Assembly (NCBI RefSeq): GCF_037042905.1
Contig: NC_087245.1
Coordinates: 24,986,501-25,050,500 of the forward strand
DNA from: Lytechinus pictus
Taxonomy: Eukaryota; Echinodermata; Echinoidea; Temnopleuroida; Toxopneustidae
Length of the DNA: 64,000 bases
Direction of reading: 5' to 3'
The notes under the pieces were generated by a model, which worked only from the letters and a program-made list of their open reading frames with translations, was not told the origin of the DNA and searched no databases. Below, one piece after another: positions 50,901-59,777 of the stretch. Position 1 is the first letter of the stretch. Every line of letters starts with the position of its first letter. The position numbers and the translations under genes are program-made.

Positions 50901-53900
50901 TAGTTTTAATCCTTCCTAGACAACAAGAAGACACAAATAGAAGATCATGAAATGGAGAGGTCAATGCACTTACATGCATGAGATTGCCCTTTCCTTGACC
51001 TCTTGGTCAATGTCTGCTGCCTTGAGACGAGTCAGTGTGCAACCGTACAGGTCAAGCACAAACGGAGTGAAATCGAAACCATTGTCTTTCTCTGAAATGA
51101 AATACAACAAAATATAAAGAAATTTTCTTGTACTAGTAATAAGATTAAGATTGTTTTGAAGCAAAAACAAATCCAATGATATATTATGACATGAAAATTG
51201 ATTGAGATATATTAGCTGGGTTCTGTACAATCAAAATATGGTTTAAAAGAAGATCCCCAAAATGTATATGTACAGGAAATAGTAAATGCATGGGCAAATT
51301 GCATCAAAACTTATTTCTATGGTAACTTTTCCATTGTGATAACAACCATGGAAACAATTATTTAAATTAGCTTTTGAGCCCCGATATGGTCTTAATGCAA
51401 TGGGGTCATTGCAAAACTTTTATCATAAACGGTCACTTAATCAATCAATTATAACAAAGACTTGGCCATTCTATCACACATTTATTCAATCCTTTAGTCA
51501 GACAGTCTATTCAACAATCGCTTGATCGCTATACATGTATGAATAAATTAAGTGATCCATACATACCTAGTGGTCTAATGACCTTCACTAGAGTCTGAGT
51601 AACCATGAGAGCCTCTGATGTGATTTTATAGAACGGATCACCAGCTGCTGCGACCACAGGCTACAAAGAAAACAAATTCAGAAGATATTTCATAACTTTG
51701 ATGGAAAAGGGTTATTTCAATTGATAAAACTTGATTGATTGGGGATAAGAGGACTTTGCTGGAATTGTATCTTGATCTCAATTCACTGTATGAAAGAAAG
51801 TTTAAAATTGTGTTTTCAAACCTCAACATGTATAGATCTCATCTCAATTTCACAAGACTTGTAAAGGGTAAAACAACCCTGTATCCTCTTAGAAGTCATG
51901 ATATGAATTATTTATTTGAAGTGAAATGAACATCAACAAAACTGAATCAATATCAAATAAGAGTTTGATGAGAAGTCAGATGGGAAAGGTGAATGAATAA
52001 GGGCTGTTTCTTATTAATTTTTTTTTTTACATTCCTATAATTTTTTTTCTGACTTTCTGGAATGTCATTTTGAGGAAAACTTTCCTTGACTTACCATAGA
52101 TTTCTTAAAATCAAAGTGATTTTTAGGTCAATTAAATTAGAAACTTAAATGTTATCATATGAAATTCAGAAAATATTTTTAGAACCAAAGAATGCACCCT
52201 GCCTCGAATATACATAATTTTGCGTCAAATCAAGTAAATAGAAGTCAAGTTTACTAGCATGACTGAAATGTTAATTTGAAGGAGTACTTTTCAGATGCCC
52301 TGTTACAATCAAATAAATCAAAATTTGAATAGAGGTTAACTTACTGGAACGATGAGAGATATGTGATCATGGAAAGCTTCTGGACTGTGGTTGAGCAGAA
52401 GACAGTTGAGGAAAGCCAAGGCATCAATCTTCATGTTGGAACTACTGTTCTTATCACTGGTGGGAAAAGAAAATTGGCTTTAATAGACTTGAGTTTACAT
52501 GGGGGAGAAGATTACAATTTGCAGACGCTGGACTCAGTTAAGAACAACGGAAAGTCCACGTAATATATATAGATACATCTTGGGGGTTTAGCAATTTAAA
52601 CTCTCCCATTGAATCAAATTACAGACATTCCTTTGCCTGGTTTAGGCAATGTGGGACCAAGGTTAGTAATATGAGGCAAGGACAATTAAAAATATAATGG
52701 CTATTTGCTTTAACATTTCATCTACATGAGCACTAGATTAAACCTGTCTAATACATAAGTTTGAAAACACATATCAACTAACATAGCCTTTGAATTTCGC
52801 CAAAATCATAGACACAGAGATGTACATGTATGTAGAATAGTAGCAAGAGGATATACAGATAGGCAAGGGTAGACTTCGTAGAGGCAAAATCTTGTCTTGT
52901 CGAATATTTCTGAAGCTGGGGTCATAAAAGAAAATTATAACAAAATGACTGCAAATTACGACAGAATTTTTAAAAAATCAGATATCAAACCTTATTGCAA
53001 CAGTATACACTCTGTACCAATTAAACAGTTCTAAGAGAGGAATTTCAGTCATTCACTTTTTTAGCACTACTTTAACTCCAGTTTTTTCAACACCGACTTG
53101 GATTGATTACTAATGATGTTTCTGGTACTGGTACAACAGACTGGTGTTTGGCTCAAATTTCACAATAAAAAACACTGAAATAAATGACATTTCCTTCAAG
53201 CGTCTACTCACACAAGAGAGAACTCAATCCCTGGTACAAGTGATGGGATATGAGCTGTGAGGGCGCCAGGCGAGACGTTGATGAGCTCTGTCAAGAGATT
53301 GAGGCAGCCTTGTCTTGTCTTGATACTCTTTTCCTTCATCTGTTTGTAAAGGGCTTTCACTATGTTAGGCACCTGTAGTCTCAAGATGGCTATCGGTCTG
53401 TACAAACCAAAAAAAAAAGAACCAAAAAAAAAAGAGGAATGGAATAGACATCATGGCGATGATTCACTCTTACAGTTACATTAAAATTTGAGATGAATTC
53501 AATGTAATGAGATTCAAGTGGTCTACCATTTCTTTAAATTGATTTTAACTCTCAAGGAATCAAAGAGTGAAAACAACATCACGACAATGATTCACTGACA
53601 CTAACAGTTAAAATCAATTTCAAGTGAGATGTATTAAATTCTATGATATTGAAGTGGTCTACATTGTCTTTGAATTTATTTTAGCTCTTAAGAAATCAAA
53701 GAGATGATTGATGATACAATATTTGAATAGAGGACATAAAAAAGGACGCACATAAGCTTTATGATGTGTACTTGATAGAGCATGAAACACCAACTAAATG
53801 GAGGCGAGGCATACAACAATAAAAATTCTAAATTCTGGCTCATACTTATAATTTTTTTTAGAATAAATTGCTGCATGTACCGTATGCTTCAGTACAAAGT

Positions 53901-56900
53901 AAAACAAAGAACTGCACAGAATACAGTAAAATTCAGTTGCAATTACACTGTTCCATCTTTGCTTGTTTGGATTTTTATCTTGAAGTTAGATCCGTAAGTT
54001 TGAACAAAAAATGTCAAGCTTGCACGCTAGAACACAAGGCCAATGCATTAGTCTGCATGTTAACCTCATATGCACTTGTTTCATTTCATTGTGTTGCATT
54101 TAATGCAGCATTTGTCTGCGTTCTGTCAATAACGCAACTGAACGCAAGATGAAAATCCAACGTGTCAGCCAGGCTTTAGGGAAAACCCCATGAGAGGGTT
54201 TTTAATAAAAATAAACACAATGCAAAACTAAAAATAAAAAAGGTTGTCTTACCCTTCTTCTTCCTCCATAGCATCAGGATCAAAACAGCCTGTGTTGATT
54301 GGTTTAGTTTGACGAAGCAGGGTGATGTATGCATGGAAGATATCAGCCTTCACATTCTCCTCACGCTCTATCATGTTAAAACAATGGATAACACTTACTT
54401 TGGTGAACATTCTTACTAGCAAAAAAATGTTGCATTCAAATGAAGTTATTTTAATACACATTGTTATTCTGGAGCTACAAATACTATTATAGGAGTTTGG
54501 TGATTTTTTAAGTCTGAAATTTTCATAAACTTTGCTTCTGTCATATTACAAGGTAGGAACTTTGACAAGAGTCACATCCCCATGCCTTATAAAATGGGGA
54601 ATCTAATAAGTATGGTTGGATATTTTTGGATATTTTTATGACCATTTCCCTTCAACTCTGGCGAGTTGGAACAGGGTAACAGGAATAATGTCAAAATCAA
54701 ATCCCTTTTTATTAATTCCTATCAATTTATCTAAAACATGTTGTACAACACAAATAGTGAATATTCTTATTCCTGCTATGCCTTATTGGATAGGGCTCCT
54801 TTCTGTCACCTCATGCGAAATCTCATATCATCACACAAATGCCTATTCCCTATTTGTAAACTGATAGTATTGTTACATCATGCAGCCATATGTACTACTA
54901 CTAATAGGCAATTACATAGCACTGTTTATCTAGAATGTCTATTCCAAGGTGAACTACAATTGTTATCAATCTTTCAGGCTGCTACATCTATTACTATGGA
55001 TTCAGGAAATAATCATCTTGGATACCCACTCACCTCCCTTGGTTTCACTGAGTACTGAACAAATGGTCAATTAATATAACCAAAGTTGTATCAATTGCAA
55101 TCTAGGAACTAGACTGACTGGTATTTAAAAAGGCTAAGTGGCTTTAAGCTACAAGATATACCTTTGAATCTTGCGACAAGTGCAGGTGACACTGTGCTGT
55201 AGAACTCTGTCAACATCTCGTGTCTAGATCCAATCACAGCATCCAAACACTTCGCCGATGCCCTCCTTACTTTCCAGCTCATGTCATCATCATCACTGTA
55301 CTCATCATCACTCTCACTGTGGGGTAGCAGCAAAACATCCACAAACATTATAATCACATATAACACATCAAAGACCGAATTTTCTTCTGGTCATGAGTTT
55401 GAAATGTGAAAAACACTGTCCCAGAATGATTGGGAAATGTGAACTATTATGCTCCAACAGCATGTAAAAAAATGATGCTTGCTCTAAGTTATCGAAATCA
55501 CCAACTTGATAACTAGTGAAAATCAGCCCAGAATTACATGCGCACAGGAATTAATGTATGGGACAACATACAAATGGTCAGCCAGGAAATTTTGGCAAAT
55601 TTAATCAAAATATGAATGCACGGACACTTGAACTGCAATCACTTGCAGTAGACCATTTTTTTCTACCATCTTCTCCCTTTACATCATATAAAGAATTGAA
55701 AGTGCACATTTTTGCTTCCTCTTTCCCAGAAATACAAGAACACATGTAATACAGGAAATTGATATTCACGTAATACAGATCTAGTAAAGTGCAAACTGAA
55801 TTCTGCTATCCAAGTGACGAACACTATGGCAACCACTCTTTATAAGACACTGTACTATAATGCGTATTTTCATGAATAAGTTGGTTTGTGCAGCAAAATA
55901 AAAATCTTTCAATATTCTCTTTAGGTTCCATAGATTCTACTCTTGCATATTTATTCAAAGTAAGATTGTTTGGAATCAGTTGGATGAATCTTAAGCAGAT
56001 CTTTGATAGATCTGAATTAAGACTCAAGTTCACCCCAACAACAATTTTATACGCATGTAAAAAAATCAAAGACAGGAAATTCTATCACAATCGGATGTAA
56101 AATAAGGAAGTAAACACTTTACCAAATTTGTACTGTTTTACAAAATTGTGATAGATACAAAACAGGATGTATGTTGATGAGGGAGCCAATGATATGAAAG
56201 TATCACTATTTATGTTGTATTTTGTGATCTAAACTATCATATTTCATTTTTCTTTCTCCAACAGTTTTAAAATATCATTTAACCCCCCTTTCCAAATATT
56301 AGCATGTGTGTAACTTATTTAGAATGAATCAATGAAGAGCTTTATAGTATTATATATCATAGATCTATAAAAAAAACATTTTTATATTTCATATAATAAA
56401 ATACGAAACATCCCAGGCTCGCTCATTAGCAGATTGTGTTGTTAATACTCTTATGTACAGCTAAGTCTCCCCCCCAAAAAAAAAAATAAATAAAAATAAA
56501 GTAAGTAAGTGAGTGAGTGAGTCAATGGATGAATGAATGAATGAATAACTATATAAATAAATAAATAAATAAATACATGTAAATGACTGACTGAATTAAT
56601 GAATGAATAAATGAATAACTAACTAACTAAATAAATAAATAAATAAATAAAATTTTAAAAATCAAAATTTAAATTTTCCTTTTATACATCTGATTTTGAT
56701 GAGCTTTTCAGTTATAGTATACTTTATATTTTTCTATTCATTCAACTTGCTGTTGGGGGACTTGGTATTTAGCTATACCAATTACGGCAAACATATGATA
56801 ATCTTATTGTTCTTACCCATCTTCTTCTCCTTCAGTATCCATAGCATCTTCCTCCTCATCATCGTCTTCATAATTGTAGTTTGGATCATAACAGATGTAC

Positions 56901-58454
56901 TGGAGACAAAGGTCTACAATCTAAACAGTGTACAACAATGAAAATATATATCTAGAGTATGTAGTATATATAAGGTCCAAAGGGTCAGGCTCTGTCACAT
57001 TGCACTGTGCAAATCTTGCGAGTGACTTGCGGATGACTATTTTTGCTACCCACAGGTTGCCTGCATGTTGCCTGCATTGACAGTACATGTATCTCGTAAG
57101 TATCTCACACGCAGTTGCCAACAGAAGCGAATGCAGAAAAGTTTTGAACATGCTCAAAACATTTTTGCAGGTGAATTACGGGCAATCACCTGCAACTCAT
57201 CTGCAAGGCTTGCACGGAACGATGTGACAGGGGCTTTACATACGTCTAGGTAGTCTAGTGTGCCCTTGTCATAACAAATCTTTACAAATACAGTCCCTAC
57301 TGCATACACAAAGAATTTGTTATCAAACAAAAGAGCTTCTACTATTCAGATTTGGGCTACGAATCAACCAGGATTAGCTTACAAATATATCTTTCAAACT
57401 TCAATAAGGGATATAAAAATTAATAAAGCAAGTATTTCCTTCCAAAGTATTGGTGGCAATTCGCCTGACAATATTGCAATTATCACGGAGAGCGGGACAG
57501 TAATTGCCTGTCCATCTTCTTGCCTGTCCATCTTCAGATGAATAATTTTCAACTTTACTTTCTCAAAGCCTGGAAAATGTATACATGTAGAAAGCAATTC
57601 TAGAAACTGAAGCATGCAACCTCGATAAAATTGTCAATCCAAATTCTAAAGCGAATCAAATTAATTTCCTCTTACTCTAGGACCATCATGGGTTGGTGAC
57701 TTTTTCATGGTAAACACAATAAAAAAAATTAACTTATCCCTACCCATACAGCTACAATATAATAGTAACATGGAAAACAAAAATTTGCTTACAGTTGAAA
57801 CATGAGATGACACTTCTTTGGGACACCGTCTAACAAAAGATTCAAAAGCCTGCAAAAAAAAAAAAAAAAAAAATAGTTATAAACCACAAACTGAACGAAA
57901 ATGTCTGAAAATGGGTGCATTGGTTAAACTGATGTTGGAACAATGATTCTTCAGACAGGCTCCACATTATGCATGATCAGCAAGGATAATATTGCCAAGT
58001 TTTCATTATAATCTAAAAGGTTCTAACTGCATTACTTTTATGCATGAAAAAGTAAGATAGGTGCTTTATTTGTTTTTATAGCATAGTGACATATAAATGT
58101 ATTACGATATACTTTCCAACTGTTTTCCACTTCATTGTTATACTGTAGAAATGATTTGCTGAAAAAGCAATGCCACTTTTCATTGCATATTTTTACCATT
58201 AAATTATCCTCATCAAACACCACATTCTGAAGTTTTTCAAGGATTTCTATTATTCCCTCTAGGGAACAGGAAGTAACAGTGTTAAACTGTACAGAAGTTC
58301 TTTGAAATATAGGAAAACATAAAAACTAAAGACACAACTACTTACCTGGATACAATATTCTCTGAGTTCATCATCCTCATCAACCTTGCAAAACTTGACG
58401 ATCAGGGGAATGATCCTCTCCAAATGTTCCCCAACACGATGACCAGCTTGACGG
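26998..58454 (-). CDS. CAND1: CAND1, cullin-associated NEDD8-dissociated protein 1; 26 exons, 5' end outside window
   Basis: HEAT-repeat solenoid that binds un-neddylated cullin-RBX1 and exchanges SCF substrate-receptor modules. Exons in transcript order: 58346-58454, 57793-57849, 56817-56920, 55162-55316, 54253-54367, 53212-53397, 52345-52456, 51567-51660, 50974-51091, 50109-50274, 49591-49690, 48992-49192, 48186-48346, 41342-41437, 40581-40648, 40144-40238, 39467-39570, 33188-33255, 32432-32546, 31738-31812, 30966-31154, 30390-30461, 29585-29695, 28816-28876, 27842-27988, 26998-27125. All use GT/AG and the phases join into 3007 nt, about 1001 aa, matching roughly human residues 247-1230. 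Landmarks: [12 protein letters not shown], acidic [12 protein letters not shown] plus [82 protein letters not shown]-terminus DSLMDTS. No frame damage. Two introns (about 6.2 and 6.7 kb) are swollen by transposons. Confidence 0.96.
27405..27640. repeat. (GAT)n microsatellite in the CAND1 last intron
   Basis: Imperfect trinucleotide repeat of GATGAT with AAT and GGT interruptions. The antisense frames give poly-Ile, poly-His and poly-Ser open frames that are not genes. Confidence 0.9.
27625..27715 (+). mobile_element. tRNA-type SINE fragment
   Basis: GGGTTCGATCCCAGCC resembles a Pol III B box, followed by TGTGCTGCACTCAACCCAGG. The latter phrase is shared with the SINE-like element at about 47.9-48.1 kb. 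The 5' half is replaced by the microsatellite. Confidence 0.45.
28574..28755. mobile_element. MITE with perfect 8-bp target-site duplication (hAT-like)
   Basis: CACCTGGG flanks both sides (28574-28581 and 28748-28755). The 166-bp element between has arms of about 65-70 bp that pair almost perfectly: TTTCATAAAGCTGTTCGTAA opposes its complement, as does AAGAACGACTGGTGATCC. Eight-bp duplications are typical of hAT transposons. No ORF. Located between CAND1 exons 28816-28876 and 27842-27988. Confidence 0.75.
31341..31625. repeat. Interspersed repeat with TGACCTCTGTGACCTTTGACC
   Basis: Related to 1821-2036. It carries the order TGACCTCTGTGACCTTTGAC, CTCATGACCCTAAAGTCTAA, 'cttcatttatcacaagaac' and 'tagttatcacgtaaaca'. 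A shorter relative is at about 29235-29310. Lies in a CAND1 intron and looks like a dispersed, old, non-coding repeat. Confidence 0.5.
34143..34710 (+). pseudogene. Unidentified broken ORF, possibly part of a mobile element
   Basis: One frame reads [20 protein letters not shown] and [20 protein letters not shown], then stops. Another continues as [20 protein letters not shown] and a Ser/Thr-rich tail ending [14 protein letters not shown] at 34709. It is coding-like in composition but broken by stops and a frame change. It precedes the PIF1 relic in the same orientation, so both may come from one element. No family recognised. 33256-34142 shows nothing else. Confidence 0.35.
35037..35574 (+). 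pseudogene. PIF1-like helicase C-terminal fragment, degenerate
   Basis: The reading [13 protein letters not shown], stop, then [12 protein letters not shown], then after a frame change near 35225 [29 protein letters not shown] and [25 protein letters not shown] and YVALSRV are the late helicase motifs of PIF1/RecD-type SF1B helicases. The ATP-binding N-terminal half is absent and at least three stops interrupt it. Captured or transposon-derived PIF1 copies are common in invertebrate genomes. It lies antisense inside the CAND1 intron between exons 39467-39570 and 33188-33255. Confidence 0.7.
35680..36879 (+). pseudogene. Gag-like ORF of a tyrosine-recombinase (DIRS/Ngaro-type) retrotransposon, two nonsense codons
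   Basis: A single frame from ATG 35680 to 36879 is broken only by TAG at 35695-35697 and TAA at 36157-36159. Features in order: basic start, Gly run from a G17 tract at 35884-35900, acidic/Pro region, then [13 protein letters not shown] / [63 protein letters not shown] and a CCCH-type finger [20 protein letters not shown]. In the finger the expected second Cys is Trp. This layout is typical of DIRS/Ngaro-class gag proteins. Sequence after about 36835 is probably the next insertion, not gag. Confidence 0.65.
36880..37338 (+). mobile_element. 3' end of a CR1/L2-like LINE inserted in the YR retrotransposon relic
   Basis: Non-coding sequence ending 'aataaacttcttgattcttgat', a short tandem tail of the kind that ends CR1/L2-class LINEs instead of poly-A. 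Upstream, AGGGGATCCA (37145-37154) and TGGATCCCCT (37179-37188) form a 10-bp perfect hairpin stem, as found in 3' UTRs recognised by their own reverse transcriptase. It lies between gag and the SGNH ORF. The left edge is uncertain (36835-36880). Confidence 0.5.
37384..37853 (+). pseudogene. SGNH-hydrolase-like ORF of the YR retrotransposon, N-terminally truncated
   Basis: The open frame encodes [32 protein letters not shown] and, at the C-terminus, [27 protein letters not shown] is SGNH block III and DGLHL is block V with the catalytic Asp/His. Block I (GDS, nucleophile Ser) and block II are missing because the 5' part was lost at the LINE insertion. SGNH domains are known in Ngaro-type retrotransposons. 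Downstream sequence to about 38050 ([21 protein letters not shown]) may be further element sequence. 38051-39466 shows no other feature. Confidence 0.6.
39905..40050. mobile_element. GTTTCAT-end MITE, copy 2 (inverted)
   Basis: Starts GGGAGCATTTCATC and ends ATGAAATGCTCCC. Internal 'tgttactatagcaactg' and 'ccttgatttggattgg' are the reverse complements of the 22142-22277 copy. A further, more diverged relative may lie at about 30784-30955 (ends with GATGAAACACC). Confidence 0.65.
42553..46332 (-). CDS. LINE ORF2: endonuclease-reverse transcriptase, intact, 1259 aa
   Basis: Apurinic-type endonuclease at the N-terminus (FNCRGL ~8, FLQETH ~36, VGGDFNTV ~138, SRLDFILVS ~201, [10 protein letters not shown] ~226) nicks target DNA. 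Reverse transcriptase follows: KNYRPITLL ~530, [36 protein letters not shown] ~665 and catalytic FADD ~705. A C-terminal Cys/His knuckle [18 protein letters not shown] sits near 1140-1160. Domain order, motif spelling and the Cys/His tail are those of the L1/Tx1 group. Start chosen at the first ATG, 7 codons before the endonuclease motif. Length is normal for the family and no stop interrupts it. Confidence 0.93.
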   Translation of the reverse strand: MSIKLSSFNCRGLQDYVKRKKVFHFLRSLKSDIVFLQETHCDINDEHLWKTQWGEIAFFASFASNSRGVAILIRNSLNTNIKSIFKDPHGRFLIINSIINELPITLVNVYGPNNDDPDFLLRVFAELEKFDNEFIIVGGDFNTVIDDIDYQGSRDHHSNIKTSEMLSVLMEEYGLCDVWRSFHPGLKKYTRHQKSPRVLSRLDFILVSNNFLDNCKKSQILPGIQSDHSIVSVDFNDNQPVKGKGYWKLNTHYLHFDTEFINLVKDKIKEFKIIHQDSQCNNNIIWDTFKCFITGVCIEYSSRMKKQRNSEKNKLLADIDKIKIQLSNNVYVAGDPLFSQLEELEDKLDKIYEFETKGLIIRSKVRWLEDGEKSSKYFCNLENRSWQRKNINRLNDNEENLITNSTKILESIHDFYAKLYSLPDNNSGVDDDDLNGAIFANISVPKLSEDDKKFMETPLTKSELYNAVKAMKMNKTPGLDGLPVEFYIVFWNDISDMLIDSIQFSLKNGVMSSSQRNGVITLLPKKDKDPLFIKNYRPITLLTTDYKILAKCIATRLKCSLHSLIHDAQSGFMKGRNIGHNIRFILDIIEYTDFNDIPGTILLLDIEKAFDSVSHNFLFQTLKQFNFGTNFIDSIKTLYSSRQSYVLNNGFLTNRISMRRGIFQGCPISPYLFLLVIEIMALSIRQNDQIKGIPLQNNSEVKISLFADDSVCFLDGSNNSFSKLFDVLSNFGKYSGCKINFSKTEAVWIGSKKGCQNFPYSSQGVSWKTTQFKCLGVHFSLNLSLLYCLNYKERLKKIENTVNCWRMRNLSLIGKICVIKTLVLPQLIYLFSVLCIKIPRSFFTELNKIFYKFIWSGGRDRVQRKVMCNEYRNAGLKMIDPLLFAISQKLTWVKNLLDENFDAPWKKIELTFLEKFNQDVSLLWKCNAPECVLNSLGNIQLADSLRSWYFYREEATKEFYGHKFSELSACQSLWYNKLIRSKSNPYFHYEDWFNKNILTISDLFNPPFPGHKLFEELVLDFGISLRDRRKFNFLMKNIPESWLVEFDVDIIGVHDTIVFNLLHYKKVPKSVYYILLSPHVPIKKYAYWNDNLLLPVDISWEKIHYTNFFCTIDTKLRSFYFKIFHKTIAVNSFLFKIKRKDSPDCYFCGKKEETLIHIFCECEKITPIWHDLITVISQKLKSNLSVTNFEMLFGISTDRFLSYLFLLLKYHIYSCKFRNILPNFISFKSVVKKQKEIEYLLAKKKNRLHSHFKKWRFDL
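46864..47733 (-). CDS. LINE ORF1: L1-type RNA-binding protein, intact, 289 aa
   Basis: Partner of ORF2 in the ribonucleoprotein. A Ser/Ala-rich N-terminus (1-65) is followed by a predicted coiled coil (about 70-145, with [20 protein letters not shown]). An L1-like RRM begins [16 protein letters not shown] (~141-156) with FERCHR at ~183-188, and a basic C-terminal domain includes [20 protein letters not shown]. This is the transposase-22/L1 ORF1p layout. It ends 531 nt before ORF2, so ORF2 must be translated by reinitiation or internal entry. Confidence 0.88.
   Translation of the reverse strand: MGPKRQLDTPEKNNPKLTAPRKVIVQDSDATQANAPGEVSAVASAGEMLVGTAKHSVGEMKSDPPPHWFSSFIDRFESRFTRLEQHMELLLLERLDEMNLKVSENEEKISACAIQLDDVVAEVKKLKSEREDMIAKIDDLENRSRRNNLVFHGVPESPRESCIEVLQNFLHGFVGLSPEESTFERCHRTPTSKRSYPDQKPDPSPRVIHVAFTSYTIKERVRKACIAKLKENKGKKIFVSEDFSKCVLQKRRNKLDLIKRLRDEGKRPFFLYPDRVGFRARDGKLNIVG
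47897..48100 (+). mobile_element. tRNA-derived SINE-like element next to the LINE 5' end
   Basis: TGGTCTAGTGCTTCCGAC resembles a Pol III A box and GTGGATTCAAATGCTAGCC a B box about 40 nt later. The body TGTGCTGCACTCAACCGAGG is shared with 27625-27715. It begins right after the LINE target-site duplication, so the LINE landed at or beside its 5' edge. Confidence 0.55.
49255..49345 (+). mobile_element. SINE-like fragment with B-box
   Basis: TTTGTGAGGTAGAGGGTCGT and GTCCGAATTCCACTGCAGCC resemble the tRNA-like head of the nearby SINE family (GAGGGTCGTG...ATTC). It ends near TTGGCAAGGCATCACTCCAC. No A box is clear. CAND1 intron. Confidence 0.35.
56465..56653. repeat. Tetranucleotide microsatellite (AATA/AATG/GAGT mix)
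   Basis: A poly-C/poly-A start is followed by stretches of (GTAA)n, (GAGT)n, (GAAT)n, (AATA)n and (ACTA)n over about 190 bp, in a CAND1 intron between exons 56817-56920 and 55162-55316. Confidence 0.85.
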
Positions 58455-59471
58455 CTAAATAAAATAAAAATATCAATTTACAAACTACATGTAAGATCAA
58501 TGTCAACACAATATCATTTAGTAGTAAATTTTTGGATTAATCAACTAATGCATAAATATAGTTCATGATATAAATGTTTAACTTTGCCATTGATTGTAAT
58601 TACCATGATAACGTTGTTTTACAACTAATCAAATAAAGATTTTCACTAAAATGAATAAAGTTCACTAAAATGAATTAAGTTAAACAATGGCAAGCTTTGC
58701 ACGTGTGCATGAAAGTTAACTCAAAGCTCACAAGCCAAAATCAAGCTGTAATAAACACATCTAACAATAAACAGGAAATGCTTTCTATTCAACCATGCTA
58801 TCTGGTCTATTCAAAAGGTCTATTCAACCAGATAGATCAGGATATAACACAGTGTTAAATACCCTATTGTGCCTTTAGAGGCTTGGTTTCATTCATCTTT
58901 TAACTATTCAATTTCAGTAACAAAAAGGACAATCTAATTCAATAGAATTTGGCAACTTCTTTACATAGGTATACAATTTTTAAGGCTCAACTGGTTGTCC
59001 ATGTGGGCTGTACAGCTTTCTACCATAGGCCAAGATGCCAGAAAGAATAGTTTGGAAATTAAGGAATAAAAATATATACATTACTGTATCTATTGATTGA
59101 AAGTTAATTGACACATCGTGCATTCAACTACTCCCCTCAATTACAATACACCACATTGACATTCTTGTCACAATCATCAATGGAATGATATCTTACAACA
59201 TAAAGCTAGCATGATGAAAACTGACTGAGATATCAATTCAGATTGCCATACTTCTATTCTTGGTAATGTTATGTTAAATGTAAAATCATAATACAACTTC
59301 AGCTAATGTGCTTTATAACTAATTCTTGTTGGTAAAGTAATGTGAGATGCACGATTAAATAACTTTAGCCAATTGCATTGAAACTTATTGATAAGACACA
59401 TCTGGCTTGCCATACTCCCTTTGATGGTAAATTCATGTGTGTTGTAGAATCATCAGGCAACTTAAGCTAAT
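58455..59471. other. CAND1 intron sequence, nothing recognised
   Basis: AT-rich DNA between the first visible CAND1 exon and the CR1-like LINE. No exon encoding the expected upstream sequence (human region around residues 200-246) was found, so that exon lies beyond the LINE, outside the window. Confidence 0.6.
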
Positions 59472-59777
59472 GTTTCAAGTTTCAAGTTTCATTTATTTCT
59501 CCTCAAGAGATCAAGATAAAAATACATAAAAAATAGACAATGTAAATACAATGAACATCAAATTTAAAGAAAGTGAGGAAGGTAATGACCAAAAAGGAAG
59601 AAACCTTGTGTGAGGCCAACCCATAACAAAAATTGTACTTAAAGTTAAAGAAATATTAAAAACATCATATAATTACAAATTCAATGTGAAAAAAAAAACA
59701 AAAAAACATAACAAACAAACACCTAACTAAACCTTAACCAAATGAGAATGGGGGGGGGGGGAGAACCAAAAATAAAT

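Noticed and set aside
56817..56899. Alternative CAND1 acceptor giving an exon that starts at 56899
   Set aside because: The acceptor that places the exon start at 56920 restores the seven residues (IVDLCLQ) expected between the flanking conserved blocks and keeps the phase.
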